From contig CAJFEE010000006.1 of NCBI GenBank assembly GCA_904373265.1, forward strand, positions 1-64,000: 64,000 bases of DNA, written 5' to 3'. The notes below the pieces were generated by a model that had not been told where the DNA came from, searched no databases, and saw only the letters and a list, made by a program, of their open reading frames with translations. This DNA is from Candidatus Harrysmithiimonas galli (lineage in GTDB: Bacteria; Bacillota; Bacilli; CAJFEE01). Below, in pieces: positions 49,469 through 59,314 of this stretch. Position 1 is the stretch's first letter. Each line of letters starts with the position of its first letter. Both the position numbers and the translations under genes were made by a program.

Positions 49469-51943
49469 TTATGAACCATCATATAAAGTATAGTAAAGAC
49501 CAGATTGACTGGAAAGCTGAAGCTTAAAAAACTGTTCAAAACTTTCAAGACTCTCATCACTTAAAATTGCCACTTGTCGTTTTTCATCTGCACTTTCCAA
49601 CACACTCAAATGTTCATATGAAAATATCTTACTGTCATCACCACCGAATGGATCTCGCGAAGTATCCAGAATAACCCAAAACCGTTTCCCATCATAGGAA
49701 ATATTTGCAAGAATCGGATCACCCTCTGTAGTATATTGAACACAAATCATTTGTGTTGAAATACCTTTTTGCACTTTTGCAATAAAGCCCAATACAACCG
49801 ACTCATTCAAATTGCCTTGTGCTGTTTTTACATACATCCCATCTTTGGCAGCCTGCGTTGATGTATAGTTTTGCGGATATTCTTGCAGCTTATTAAGAAT
49901 TTCTTGAGTGGACAGTGGGATATGTAAAGATTGATTGCTAGACACAAATCGCTTATATTCTTCATTCCAAAGTACCCATATTTCCATTCCTGTACCATAA
50001 ATATTGGCTTCCAACAAGTCCACTCGATTGGCTGTGACATCTTGAGTCGGAACTTCGGTAGGCTGTACTATATATTGAACTTTACCGCTATGCTCTAAAC
50101 TTTTTATATCTACATCGATGTCCGATTTCGATTGAGTATACAGTCTATTTTGAAAATAAATCATTGGCTCTTGAACAACAGATGTTGACTCCAATATAGA
50201 TTTTGACACAATATCCTGTAACAAAACCGAGAGTTTCTCTGGATTTTTTGCAAAATGAAGAAGCGGTTCACCTTTTGCTTGTTCTCCCATTTCTCGGGTT
50301 ACCTCGAATGTCTCTATTCTTTGACCGTCCGTCAGATCAAATACAATTCCCTCAACATTTTCAATCAATGCCAGCAAAACATATGCATTATAATAAAAAA
50401 CCTCTCTTTTTTCTTTATTTTTATATTTTCCTAAATTTTCTTGATCGGTTTGAAAGGACAAACGAATTTGATATGGTTTTGTTTTCGTCTGTAAAGATAT
50501 TCCGTCTACCTGAGTTACTGTTGTGGGAAACCGTAATAAACGTACAATCCCAGCAACTTTGGAAGCATCACCAACATACTTTGTTTGATAAGAAAGCAAC
50601 TGAGCTGCCCAATCATTTGTATCTGTCTTAGTTTGTAGTTGCTCAGAAAAAAACTGTATCACCTGCTCTGGATACATAACACGATAGCTCAAACTCGACT
50701 TCAAATCATTGTCCATCCAAACCACTGATCCATCCGCTGAAAAATAAAAAGTAACATACTCTTTATCTGCCCGATAAAAAGTCAGTTGCTTTCGTTTCTC
50801 TCGATCCATTGAACGATTCTGTGAAAGCGGTGTTTTCTCTACCTTTAACTGTTTGATAAATTCTTGAAGTGCTGTAATTTGTACCATTTCATTATCTCTC
50901 ATTTGAAAAATAAGTTCATCCGATTCAGACATCACAAATGCTGATACATGATATAAAGACAGTTGCTTAGCACTAATTATTCCGTCCATCTCTAACAACG
51001 ACTTTCCTTTTTCTTTCGTTGGATTGGCCAGCAAGCCGAAAATCAATGCACCAACAACCACAAGACCAATGCATACAACCCACAAAGTTGGCTTTTTATA
51101 AGATAGTATATTTAAAATCCTTCCCTTTACCCCACCTTCTCCGAATGCAAGCGGGCCATCATTTAGAATTTTTCTTTTGGTCGCCAATGACAGGAGTGAA
51201 TTCGAATAGCTTTTCTTAATATCATCCCCCATCTCCCTTAGTACCGATTCATCACAAGACATTTCCATATCTCGTGTCATACAAATAAAAGCCAACCACA
51301 CAAGCGGATTCATCCAATGAAGGCAAACGAGCAAAAACGCCAAAAGTTTAATCCAATGATCTTTGCGACGAATATGTATTTTCTCATGTAAAATAATGTA
51401 ACTTTGTTCATCCCAAGCCAAATGTGCCGGCAAATAGATTTTCGGACGGAAAAGCCCAAATACAAATGCTGTTTCAAGTCCTTTCACCTTATAAATATTT
51501 TCCTGATACAGACGAGCTCCTTGTAATTTTCTTCGAAGGAAAAATGCAGATACAGTGCTATATACAATAAGCATCAGCAAACCGACAATCCAAATCCATG
51601 TCAATACAAACACAACCACCTGCATCGGATTTACACTTGCTGTCAAATCCGGTGCAGGAATCAGCGATTGAAACGATTGATCAACAGGCAAAAAACCTGT
51701 CACAACTTCTGATGTTGGCAAAATGGAACCATTTGGTGAAATGGGAGCCGTCCGAAACGGCAAAAGACTCCAAACACTCTCAAACGAAAATGGAAATATA
51801 AGACGAATGCCCACAACTGCCCATAACAAATAGGAAAAAATTTTCGGTGTATGTCGCAGGAAAAAACGTGCCAAAAGAACGAATAAAATCACATAAGATG
51901 CAGTAATGCTCATATTAACCATCTGCAAAAAAAGAGCCTCCAT
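49469..51943 (-). CDS. BlaR1-like M56 peptidase sensor with DUF4825 ectodomain
   Basis: The 824-aa membrane protein begins with hydrophobic helices (MSITASYVILFVLLARFF), then the zinc protease motif HEKIH in IILHEKIHIRRKDHWIK and DMEMSCDESVLREMG, and a last helix near VVCIGLVVVGALIFGLLA. About 500 residues then lie outside the cell. A DUF4825-like stretch is seen around LLSYQTKYVGDASKVAGIVR and DGISLQTKTKPYQIRLSF. There is no penicillin-binding (SxxK) sensor domain, so beta-lactams are not the likely signal. Its ATG overlaps the blaI stop by one base (TAATG). Confidence 0.88.
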   Translation of the reverse strand: MEALFLQMVNMSITASYVILFVLLARFFLRHTPKIFSYLLWAVVGIRLIFPFSFESVWSLLPFRTAPISPNGSILPTSEVVTGFLPVDQSFQSLIPAPDLTASVNPMQVVVFVLTWIWIVGLLMLIVYSTVSAFFLRRKLQGARLYQENIYKVKGLETAFVFGLFRPKIYLPAHLAWDEQSYIILHEKIHIRRKDHWIKLLAFLLVCLHWMNPLVWLAFICMTRDMEMSCDESVLREMGDDIKKSYSNSLLSLATKRKILNDGPLAFGEGGVKGRILNILSYKKPTLWVVCIGLVVVGALIFGLLANPTKEKGKSLLEMDGIISAKQLSLYHVSAFVMSESDELIFQMRDNEMVQITALQEFIKQLKVEKTPLSQNRSMDREKRKQLTFYRADKEYVTFYFSADGSVVWMDNDLKSSLSYRVMYPEQVIQFFSEQLQTKTDTNDWAAQLLSYQTKYVGDASKVAGIVRLLRFPTTVTQVDGISLQTKTKPYQIRLSFQTDQENLGKYKNKEKREVFYYNAYVLLALIENVEGIVFDLTDGQRIETFEVTREMGEQAKGEPLLHFAKNPEKLSVLLQDIVSKSILESTSVVQEPMIYFQNRLYTQSKSDIDVDIKSLEHSGKVQYIVQPTEVPTQDVTANRVDLLEANIYGTGMEIWVLWNEEYKRFVSSNQSLHIPLSTQEILNKLQEYPQNYTSTQAAKDGMYVKTAQGNLNESVVLGFIAKVQKGISTQMICVQYTTEGDPILANISYDGKRFWVILDTSRDPFGGDDSKIFSYEHLSVLESADEKRQVAILSDESLESFEQFFKLQLSSQSGLYYTLYDGS

Positions 51944-52302
51944 TATTTTTCCTCCTCATACGCATCAATCAGACGCTTCATTTCCTCTACCTGCTTTTGA
52001 TTCAATTTTTTTCCGCCCATAAAAGTGGCCAAAAACTGGGGTAATGAGCCACCAAATGTTTCTTCAACAAATTGTTCGCTTTTCTTTTGCTGAAACTGTG
52101 TTTTGGAAAGAACCGCTGTTACAGTCGATGCTTCATTTTTAAAAATCCCTTTGGCACATAAACGTTTTAACATTGTATAAGTTGTAGACTTTTTCCATCC
52201 AAAATGCTTCTCACATAATTTAACAAGCTCTCCCGAACCCATTGGTTCATTGTCCCAAATCAAGTCAGCAAACTTGCTCTCAGTTTCCGTTAACTTATAC
52301 AT
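51943..52302 (-). CDS. BlaI/MecI-family transcriptional repressor
   Basis: The 119-aa winged-helix repressor has the family pattern LTETESKFADLIWDNEPMGS, then WKKSTTYTMLKRLCAKGIFK for the recognition helix, and a C-terminal dimerisation helix. In the family, signal-activated BlaR1 leads to cleavage of BlaI, freeing the operators; the expected cleavage region is not precise here. Two operator dyads precede it. It overlaps the sensor gene by one base, forming a two-gene operon. Confidence 0.92.
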   Translation of the reverse strand: MYKLTETESKFADLIWDNEPMGSGELVKLCEKHFGWKKSTTYTMLKRLCAKGIFKNEASTVTAVLSKTQFQQKKSEQFVEETFGGSLPQFLATFMGGKKLNQKQVEEMKRLIDAYEEEK

Positions 52303-52335
52303 CCCTTCCCCCCTTATTCAATAAAATCCTTTTAA

Positions 52336-52396
52336 GTCTATAATTTATAGACCTATAAACCATCTTAAGTCTATAAAATGTAGACCCATATGTCAA
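52336..52396 (-). promoter_or_regulatory. Promoter and twin operators of the blaI-blaR1 operon
   Basis: On the minus strand TTGACA (52391-52396), 17 bases, TAGACT (52368-52373). Dyad 1, GTCTATAATTTATAGAC (52336-52352), is a perfect palindrome. Dyad 2, GTCTATAAAATGTAGAC (52369-52385), has one mismatch. Their centres are 33 bases apart, three helical turns; dyad 2 fills the promoter spacer and dyad 1 lies just downstream of the start. Confidence 0.85.
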
Positions 52397-52479
52397 TAAA
52401 AAAGAAGCCTACACAATTAAACTTGTGCCAATGCTTCATACCTGCCAAATTGATATGATTTCCTTTCTTAAAATAATTT

Positions 52480-53574
52480 TTATCCTGGTAGATGGGACTG
52501 CAGCCAATGATAGATTTTTGCATTTTGATAAAAAAATTGGCTTTCTCTCCTACCAATTTCTAGTATTTTTTTAAGTAGTTCATCGGAAAAATTTATAGAT
52601 CTAACTTTTGGATCTGCCAAATACAGACCCAGCATGGCATGCATCAACATCACGTGAAAAGCTCCGTCTGAAACTTGCTCTGCCAACTGGGAAGCTTTCC
52701 AATACAGATGATACAATGCGTCATAAAACGCCCCATCGTTTGCAAAAAAACGACAAAAGTTCAAATCACCGCCTGCTAGATCTTCCTGCTGATCAATAAA
52801 ATAATCCAATAAAATATGAAATCCCTGTACATAAGGAAAATATAATTCATACAATGCCGATACTGCTTTTTCTGACAATTTATCCTCCATCATATAAGCA
52901 ACAAGCATAAAAATCCCCAAAGTTGACCCGGTTGCCGCAGCAAAAACATTTTGTGGTAGGGCAAAATCATTTTCCTTATCCACCCATTGCCATAACTTTT
53001 TCGCACGAATATTCAATTGCAAATGTTTATACACTTGTAAATCTGTATACAACCTGCATAGTTGAAAAAGATGGGACTGAATCTTTGCATACCCTTTACA
53101 TTCCACAAGGCTTTCCTGACAAACTGCAACAAGCATACACAAATATCCACCATCATTTTGATATTTACCATACAAATAGTAGTTTCGCTGCTGTCCGTTT
53201 GGCGTTAAAGCATCAACCATCGCCAAATGTAACTGCCGAAAGTGCCGCTCTGAAATGTCATCGCCTCGATCACATAAATTATCCAAATAATCACTGATGG
53301 TTTGAAAAGCAACAGCAAAACGCAAAAATTCCAGACGTTTTTTACGGCAAAGCACCGCAAACACCGCGGCTCCTTCACAATGAAAAAATTTGCTAATGAT
53401 ACTAGAAAGTGCTTGATGCTTTAAGTCTGAACTCGGAATTTTTTGCGCATTTTTTTTCCAATGCTTAAGCTGCCGACGTACCAGTGGGAAATTTTTGCGA
53501 TACATTTCCAACATAAAAGCAAAACGGGAAATCTTCTTTTGTTCTGACATCAAAATAAAAAAATGATCAATCAT
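52480..53574 (-). CDS. ytpB: Tetraprenyl-beta-curcumene synthase (DUF2600)
   Basis: The 364-aa protein matches the YtpB family, large terpene synthases without the common Asp-rich class I spelling. Likely metal ligands are seen in FQTISDYLDNLCDRGDD and ILLDYFIDQQEDLAGGDLNF. In B. subtilis YtpB makes a C35 terpene from heptaprenyl diphosphate, which is later cyclised to sesquarterpenes. ytqA-ytqB-ytpB proximity is kept, though blaI-blaR1 lies between. GGTAGGAC precedes the ATG. Confidence 0.9.
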   Translation of the reverse strand: MIDHFFILMSEQKKISRFAFMLEMYRKNFPLVRRQLKHWKKNAQKIPSSDLKHQALSSIISKFFHCEGAAVFAVLCRKKRLEFLRFAVAFQTISDYLDNLCDRGDDISERHFRQLHLAMVDALTPNGQQRNYYLYGKYQNDGGYLCMLVAVCQESLVECKGYAKIQSHLFQLCRLYTDLQVYKHLQLNIRAKKLWQWVDKENDFALPQNVFAAATGSTLGIFMLVAYMMEDKLSEKAVSALYELYFPYVQGFHILLDYFIDQQEDLAGGDLNFCRFFANDGAFYDALYHLYWKASQLAEQVSDGAFHVMLMHAMLGLYLADPKVRSINFSDELLKKILEIGRRESQFFYQNAKIYHWLQSHLPG

Positions 53575-54431
53575 GGATAATTGTCCTACCTTTTTCTCAA
53601 GTAAAATGTACCTATAGTATAGCTTAAAACAGAAGAAATATTTATTTTAAGTATCTCTCAAAAATACGCTAATTACTTATAAAAAATAATTTATATTTTA
53701 TAATTTAAATGAATTTCATAAATTACATTGTATTCTCCCTAATAGAAACAAATACAATCAGCTTTTTGCCAGCAATCTCACCAATCTAGGAAGCTATAAC
53801 TTCTCTATACAAATATTGGTAAATTTTTTCGCATAATATTTTTTTGTAAAAGCAATTCCATTCTGATCACCATGAAAAAACAATACAAAAAAGTTGGGAC
53901 AAAACCTTCCTCTAAAATGAAAAAGCCAGTGAAATTTTGAGAGAAAGGGCTTGTCCCAACCTTTTTTAATAAGCTGCAAAGCAATTGTTAAAAAGTTTAA
54001 ACATCCAATCCTAACCACTCTTTTCTTTTAGAAAATACCTCAGCATTTTACAAAATATATCTTTTGAATTTTTATTCTTTTTATACTTCATATTTTCCAC
54101 TCAGAATATTGCCAGTTCTAAATCCCAGTAACGTCCTGCTATTTTTAATTTATAAACTTCTTTACCATATGATTTTTTTTTCAAAAAAGGCTCTGATTTT
54201 GTGCTACATTTTCTTATTTTCCATTCAGTATTTTTATACCCATGAATTCAAGAGTCATTGTATATAAATTACATCAATATGCTTGAACTGATAAAAAATG
54301 ATATAATGAAATTTTTTATTCACAATGCCATACGGATGATAAAAATAAGTATAGATGTAGAAAAACAAAGAATATTTCTATTAAAAATAAGTATTTTATT
54401 TTCAACGAAAGAATAACTGAACAAAATCAAT
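53575..54431. other. Intergenic region with one long hairpin
   Basis: No gene supported. Short plus- and minus-strand frames have hydrophobic, low-complexity translations. The notable element is the 79-base hairpin at 53889-53967. Confidence 0.45.
53889..53967. repeat. Long hairpin with GGGACAA/TTGTCCC ends
   Basis: GTTGGGACAA (53893-53902) pairs fully with TTGTCCCAAC (53951-53960). Inside, CCTTCCTCTAAAAT can pair with ATTTTGAGAGAAAGG. A-run and T-run flanks make it bidirectional. No gene ends directly beside it, so it may be a repeat-type element or a distal terminator. Confidence 0.6.
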
Positions 54432-54475
54432 AAAAAGGCAAGTCATTTCATTTAAAATGCATGACTTGCCTTTTT
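54432..54475 (-). terminator. Terminator after metK
   Basis: Perfect 15-bp arms, AAAAAGGCAAGTCAT (54432-54446) and ATGACTTGCCTTTTT (54461-54475), function on the minus strand and could on the plus strand. Confidence 0.9.
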
Positions 54476-54555
54476 CCATTCATTTGATTCCTGATTTTTT
54501 CAATGAAAAAAATTAATAAGAAAAAAATTTTTCTGCCTGTTTAGCTGTTACACAT

Positions 54556-55752
54556 TTATTGTAAAACCGCTTTTAACACTTCCGTTTTATCGGTCTTTTC
54601 CCATGGAACATCAATATCCACACGACCAAAATGTCCATATGCCGCCGTCTGTTTATAAATTGGACGACGTAAATCAAGCATCTGAATAATACCAGCCGGA
54701 CGCAAATCAAAATTTTCTTCAATTAAAGATACAAGCTTAGCTTCTGAAACCTTTCCAGTTCCAAATGTATTCACAGAAATGGAAACCGGCTTGGCAACTC
54801 CAATGGCATAAGCAAGTTGAACTTCAACTTTAGAAGCAAGACCGGCGGCAACAATATTTTTCGCAACATATCGGGCAGCATAAGCCGCTGAACGGTCTAC
54901 CTTTGTCGGATCCTTTCCAGAAAAAGCTCCTCCACCATGACGAGCATATCCTCCATATGTATCGACAATAATTTTTCTTCCAGTCAATCCTGCATCTCCC
55001 TGCGGTCCACCAATCACAAAACGACCGGTCGGGTTGATAAAATATTGAGTATTTGCATCAATTAAATGTGCCGGTACAATAGGTTGAATCACCTTTTCTT
55101 TAATATCCTTTTCAATCTGTTCCTGTGTTACTTTTGGATGATGCTGTGTGGAAATAACAATTGTATCAATACGAATTGGACGCTCGTTTTCGTCATACTC
55201 CACAGTTACTTGCGTTTTTCCATCAGGACGCAAATAGTCAATCACGTTTGTTTTTCGCACTTCTGCCAAACGGCGAGCCAATCGATGTGACAATGAAATC
55301 GGCAACGGCATGAGTTCTTCAGTTTCATCACAGGCAAATCCAAACATCAAACCTTGGTCCCCAGCACCAATGGCTTCAATTTCCACATCCGTCATTTTTC
55401 CTTCCCTTGCTTCCAATGCCTGATCTACACCTAGTGCAATATCTGGAGATTGTTCATCAATCGAAGTCAACACTGCACAAGTATTGCCATCAAAACCATA
55501 TTTTGCCCGTACATATCCGATTTCTTTGATCGTACTGCGAACAATTTTTGGAATGTCCACATAAGTTTGAGTAGAAATCTCTCCTGCAACCAAAACCAGA
55601 CCAGTCGTGACGGAAGTTTCACATGCGACACGTGCGTTTGGATCTTGTCCAATAATTGCATCTAAAATCGCATCAGAAATTTGATCACAAATTTTGTCTG
55701 GATGTCCTTCTGTTACAGATTCTGAAGTAAATAATTTTTTTTGTGTTGCCAC
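54556..55752 (-). CDS. metK: S-adenosylmethionine synthetase
   Basis: The 398-aa enzyme makes SAM from methionine and ATP. Signature regions are [20 protein letters not shown] (catalytic His), [12 protein letters not shown], and [19 protein letters not shown] (P-loop-like). The start is GTG 55752 after GGGAGG. A SAM-I riboswitch lies in the leader, so expression is turned off when SAM is plentiful. It diverges from pckA, as in B. subtilis. Confidence 0.98.
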   Translation of the reverse strand: MATQKKLFTSESVTEGHPDKICDQISDAILDAIIGQDPNARVACETSVTTGLVLVAGEISTQTYVDIPKIVRSTIKEIGYVRAKYGFDGNTCAVLTSIDEQSPDIALGVDQALEAREGKMTDVEIEAIGAGDQGLMFGFACDETEELMPLPISLSHRLARRLAEVRKTNVIDYLRPDGKTQVTVEYDENERPIRIDTIVISTQHHPKVTQEQIEKDIKEKVIQPIVPAHLIDANTQYFINPTGRFVIGGPQGDAGLTGRKIIVDTYGGYARHGGGAFSGKDPTKVDRSAAYAARYVAKNIVAAGLASKVEVQLAYAIGVAKPVSISVNTFGTGKVSEAKLVSLIEENFDLRPAGIIQMLDLRRPIYKQTAAYGHFGRVDIDVPWEKTDKTEVLKAVLQ

Positions 55753-55828
55753 TTTGTAAACGCCTCCCAGCTTTGTAAAATAAATTGAAATCGGAAATTC
55801 TCCAACACGAAGTACAGCTCATATTCCA

Positions 55829-56041
55829 ATAAAAAAAACCTCCTCTACTTTTTCGAGTGAGAAGGTTTTATTATCCTATATTATGCACCTTATCACTCTT
55901 ATCGCCCAAGATTTTATCTTTTTATAAAAAAATATTAAAAATCTTGCACCAGGTGAGCACCTTTCATGTATAAAAACATGAGGTTGCCGGGCTTCATCGG
56001 GCCTTATTCCCTCTGCCTACTCTGGATAAGAGAAATCCGTT
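55829..56041 (-). ncRNA. SAM-I (S-box) riboswitch of metK
   Basis: The minus-strand leader contains CTTATCCAGAG, GGCAGAGGGA, GGCCCGATGAAGCCCGGCAA and AAAGGTGCTCACCTGGTGC, the conserved P1-P4 parts of the S-box. It ends with a hairpin (AACCTTCTCACTC to GAGGAGGTT) and a run of eight T at 55831-55838. Binding of SAM would stabilise the terminator and stop metK transcription. Confidence 0.97.
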
Positions 56042-56049
56042 TCAATGTT

Positions 56050-56079
56050 ATCCTATCGAATTCTGTACATTTTTGTCAA
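56050..56079 (-). promoter_or_regulatory. metK promoter
   Basis: On the minus strand TTGACA (56074-56079), 18 bases, TAGGAT (56050-56055), just upstream of the SAM-I aptamer. Confidence 0.7.
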
Positions 56080-56174
56080 TAAAAATAAAAGACAATTATC
56101 CATTACTGATTTTTCTCATTCACAAATTAGACACAAACTATTCTACAAGAAATATAACATACCATTTATAAATG

Positions 56175-56183
56175 TGTTATACT
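56175..56183 (+). promoter_or_regulatory. Extended -10 promoter of pckA
   Basis: TGTTATACT (TGn then TATACT) at 56175-56183 lies 45 bases before the pckA start codon. The -35 (TAACAT) is weak, typical of extended -10 promoters. Confidence 0.5.
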
Positions 56184-56227
56184 ATTTAGCAAGTTTGATA
56201 AAAATCATGAAGGAAGTGGATAAAAGC

Positions 56228-57811
56228 ATGTCTGTTAAAAGCTTAAATGACTTACTGGTGTCTACATTAAATGGAAAAAATGTACGAAAAAATTTATCAG
56301 CGGCTAAGCTTGTAGAGAAATCTCTGTCCAGAAAAGAGGCAACCCTTTCATCAACTGGCGCTTTGCGTGCAACAACTGGAAAATATACTGGTCGCTCACC
56401 AAAGGACAAATTCTTCGTTGCTGAAGCTTCCATTATGGACGATATTGCTTGGGGAAACGTGAATCGTCCGATTGAAGAAGACAAATTTAATAAATTACTG
56501 GATAAAGTATTAAATTATTTACAAACCAAGAATGAAATTTTCCTTTTCCAAGGATTTGCTGGTGCAGATAAATCCTCACAGCTTTCCATTCAAGTATTAA
56601 ATGAGTATGCTTGGCATAACTTATTTGCGCGACAATTATTTATTCGTCCGACTGAACAAGAGCTTTCTGACCATCAAGCTGAATTTACCATTATCAATGC
56701 TCCGGACTTTAAAGCGGATCCCGCCATAGATGGTACAAACTCTGAAGCTTTCATTCTAATATCTTTAGAAAGAAAAATCGTTTTAATTGGCGGAACTGAG
56801 TATGCTGGAGAAATCAAAAAATCTGTTTTCACCATTATGAACTATTTATTACCCAAAAAAGGGATCTTTTCTATGCACTGCTCCTCCAATGTCGGAGAAG
56901 ACGGGGATGTTGCTTTATTCTTCGGACTTTCTGGAACCGGAAAAACGACACTTTCCGCCGATCCCAATCGCCGTCTGATTGGAGATGATGAGCATGGATG
57001 GTCCGATAATGGTGTTTTTAACGTTGAAGGCGGATGCTATGCAAAATGTATCAACTTGTCTGAAGAAAAAGAGCCGCAAATCTATCATGCCATTCAGTTT
57101 GGTTCTGTTTTAGAAAATGTCGTTTTGGATGAACAAGGAACACCAGACTATGATGATGGAACATTGACCGAAAATACACGTGCTGCTTATCCGTTAACTT
57201 CCATTGAAAATAGTGTACTACCATCTGTTGCCGGTCAGCCGAAAAATGTCGTGTTTTTAACAGCCGATGCATCTGGTGTACTACCACCAATTAGTAAATT
57301 AACGAAAGAACAGGCAATGTATCACTTCCTAAGTGGATACACATCAAAATTAGCAGGAACAGAGCGTGGTGTTACCTCACCGCAAGCCACTTTCTCCACC
57401 TGCTTTGGCGAACCATTTTTACCATTAGATGCATCTGTTTATGCAGAAATGCTCGGAGAAAAAATTGACAAATACAATGTCAACGTATATCTTGTTAACA
57501 CAGGTTGGACAGGCGGTGCTTATGGAACTGGCGCTCGTATGAAACTTTCCTACACCAGAGCAATGGTCAATGCTGCCATTTCTGGTGAACTTGACCGCGT
57601 AGATACGGTTCAGGAGCCATTTTTCGGACTCAACATCCCTGTATCCATTAATGGTGTGCCAAGCGATGTATTAAACCCAATAGACACTTGGAACGATAAA
57701 GAAGCTTACAAATTGGCAGCAAAAGAACTTGCAACGAAATTCAAAGAAAACTTCAAACGCTTTGACAAAGTTTCAGCAGAAACCATTCGCAAAGGTGAAC
57801 CTTTGGTATAA
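56228..57811 (+). CDS. pckA: Phosphoenolpyruvate carboxykinase (ATP)
   Basis: The 527-aa enzyme, equal in length to B. subtilis PckA, converts oxaloacetate and ATP to phosphoenolpyruvate for gluconeogenesis. The kinase loop [19 protein letters not shown], metal-site region [20 protein letters not shown], and substrate loop TGRSPKDKF are present. The ATG at 56228 follows GAAGGAAGTGG; a 61-codon upstream frame is leader sequence. Confidence 0.97.
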   Translation: MSVKSLNDLLVSTLNGKNVRKNLSAAKLVEKSLSRKEATLSSTGALRATTGKYTGRSPKDKFFVAEASIMDDIAWGNVNRPIEEDKFNKLLDKVLNYLQTKNEIFLFQGFAGADKSSQLSIQVLNEYAWHNLFARQLFIRPTEQELSDHQAEFTIINAPDFKADPAIDGTNSEAFILISLERKIVLIGGTEYAGEIKKSVFTIMNYLLPKKGIFSMHCSSNVGEDGDVALFFGLSGTGKTTLSADPNRRLIGDDEHGWSDNGVFNVEGGCYAKCINLSEEKEPQIYHAIQFGSVLENVVLDEQGTPDYDDGTLTENTRAAYPLTSIENSVLPSVAGQPKNVVFLTADASGVLPPISKLTKEQAMYHFLSGYTSKLAGTERGVTSPQATFSTCFGEPFLPLDASVYAEMLGEKIDKYNVNVYLVNTGWTGGAYGTGARMKLSYTRAMVNAAISGELDRVDTVQEPFFGLNIPVSINGVPSDVLNPIDTWNDKEAYKLAAKELATKFKENFKRFDKVSAETIRKGEPLV

Positions 57812-58459
57812 AAATCGAACAAGAAAAAATCGAGCCTCATAGCTTCTTAAAGTTTGATCATTTTATACAGTATGTCTTTGAAAATCTTACAAAAAATCTT
57901 CGGAGATTGATTTCTTTTCCGGGGATTTTTTACTTTTTCAACATGCTTGATCAATTGACAAATTATTTTTTGATGGCTTAAGTTCTTTAAACCCATCCTA
58001 AAAAAAAAACAAATTTGAAACCTATACAATACACCTGATACTCCTGAATACAACCAAAGTATCTCATTTACTTCCATATCAGTATACTCAAAATCCAATT
58101 GCCTTTCTAACATTGCACATCAAAAATAAAAGAACAGTTTAGGTTATCATATTGTAGTGCTTTTTTAACTCTTTATCATTCTCTTATAAAATGCCTTTGT
58201 CTCTTTAAAGACAAAATCGCAACCTTCAGAACATACATCATCTCTTTCATAAAGTAAAAACAATTTTTTATCCAATCAACATATACAGCAAGCTGTCACA
58301 TATACATTGACACTTTCTTTTCTATATTAAGCGCTTATATCCAATTTTTTAACAACTATTCTCACCAAAAATACTTGCTCTCTCTAAAACTATATTTTGT
58401 CATACTGATTTTTTCTTCGTAATGAAAATGATACCACTCTCTTATTCTATAATTTCCAT
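57812..58459. other. Gap after pckA
   Basis: Contains the pckA terminator candidate at 57891-57938. An 88-codon minus-strand frame (57847-58113) has no ribosome binding site and is unsupported. The rest is AT-rich. Confidence 0.4.
57891..57938 (+). terminator. Terminator after pckA
   Basis: AAAAAATCTTCGG pairs with CCGGGGATTTTTT (two G-U pairs), followed by TACTTTTT. It lies 80 bases past the stop codon. Confidence 0.65.
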
Positions 58460-58510
58460 TTGCTGTCAAAAATAATTTATGCTATGATACAAAGTAAGTG
58501 TTTACTCACT
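58460..58510 (+). promoter_or_regulatory. tetR promoter with TetR-type operator
   Basis: TTGCTG (58460-58465), 17 bases, TATGAT (58483-58488). Directly downstream AGTAAGTGTTTACTCACT (58493-58510) is an imperfect dyad like those bound by TetR/AcrR proteins, overlapping the transcription start, so autorepression is likely. Confidence 0.7.
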
Positions 58511-58594
58511 TCGACATTTTTATACAAAATATGATTAAAGAAATCATGAATATTGTTGATTTTTGCTTTATATAAAGGAGATGGATGAGAAAAC

Positions 58595-59239
58595 ATGAAA
58601 AATTATAACTTATTAAAGGAACTCGCTGCATCAATAAAAAAATCCGATAAACCGACTACCAAACAAAAAAAAATTATCGAATCTGCCATTTTAATTTTTT
58701 CCGAAAAAGGTTATGCCAATGCCTCAACAGCTGAAATTGCCCGACATGCTGGTGTTTCTGAGGGCACCATTTTCAAACATTACGGTACAAAAGAAAATCT
58801 ACTGCTTTCTTTAATCATCCCATACTTGGAAGATTTTTTCCCAAGCATAGTAGAGGAAGTAGTAAAAGAAGCCTCAAATTCAATGATTACCTTTGAAGAT
58901 TTTCTCGTGCATCTATTACAAAATCGCTGTTTATTTATTGAGGAAAACAAAGAAATTTTCCAAGTTATGATCAAAGAGCTTATATACAAAGAAGAGCTAA
59001 AAGAAAAACTGCTCCCTTGTATTTATCAAATTCTTGCTACCCAGATAGGGCAAGTCATAGAACATTTCCAACAAAGAGGAGAAGTTAAGGATTCTCCCAC
59101 AGATGTTTTATTAAAAATGCTATTTACTTCTACTTCTGCTTTCTTTATTTCACACTTTGTTCTATTCAATAAGACAAAAGTCTCACAAGAGGATATTGTG
59201 CAAACCGCACAGTTTATCGCCAATGGCATGCGCCCTTAG
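58595..59239 (+). CDS. TetR/AcrR-family regulator
   Basis: The 214-aa protein has the TetR DNA-binding domain at residues about 25-70: IIESAILIFSEKGYANASTA, EIARHAGVSEGTIFKHYGTK. The C-terminal ligand-binding part is not assignable. AAAGGAG precedes the ATG at an unusually long spacing (about 14 bases). It is followed after 75 bases by the activase gene, and a dyad in its own promoter suggests it controls both. Confidence 0.9.
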   Translation: MKNYNLLKELAASIKKSDKPTTKQKKIIESAILIFSEKGYANASTAEIARHAGVSEGTIFKHYGTKENLLLSLIIPYLEDFFPSIVEEVVKEASNSMITFEDFLVHLLQNRCLFIEENKEIFQVMIKELIYKEELKEKLLPCIYQILATQIGQVIEHFQQRGEVKDSPTDVLLKMLFTSTSAFFISHFVLFNKTKVSQEDIVQTAQFIANGMRP

Positions 59240-59314
59240 ATCCAGCGAACGAGCAATTTGTTAAATATCAACATATAAAAAAGTTTATGAATTAAACAAG
59301 AAAGGAAGATTTTG

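Noticed and set aside
49469-51943. Beta-lactam resistance sensor (true BlaR1/MecR1)
   Set aside because: No penicillin-binding sensor domain in the C-terminal part and no beta-lactamase or mecA-like gene adjacent.
57847-58113. Minus-strand frame of 88 codons after pckA
   Set aside because: No ribosome binding site and it overlaps the pckA terminator hairpin.
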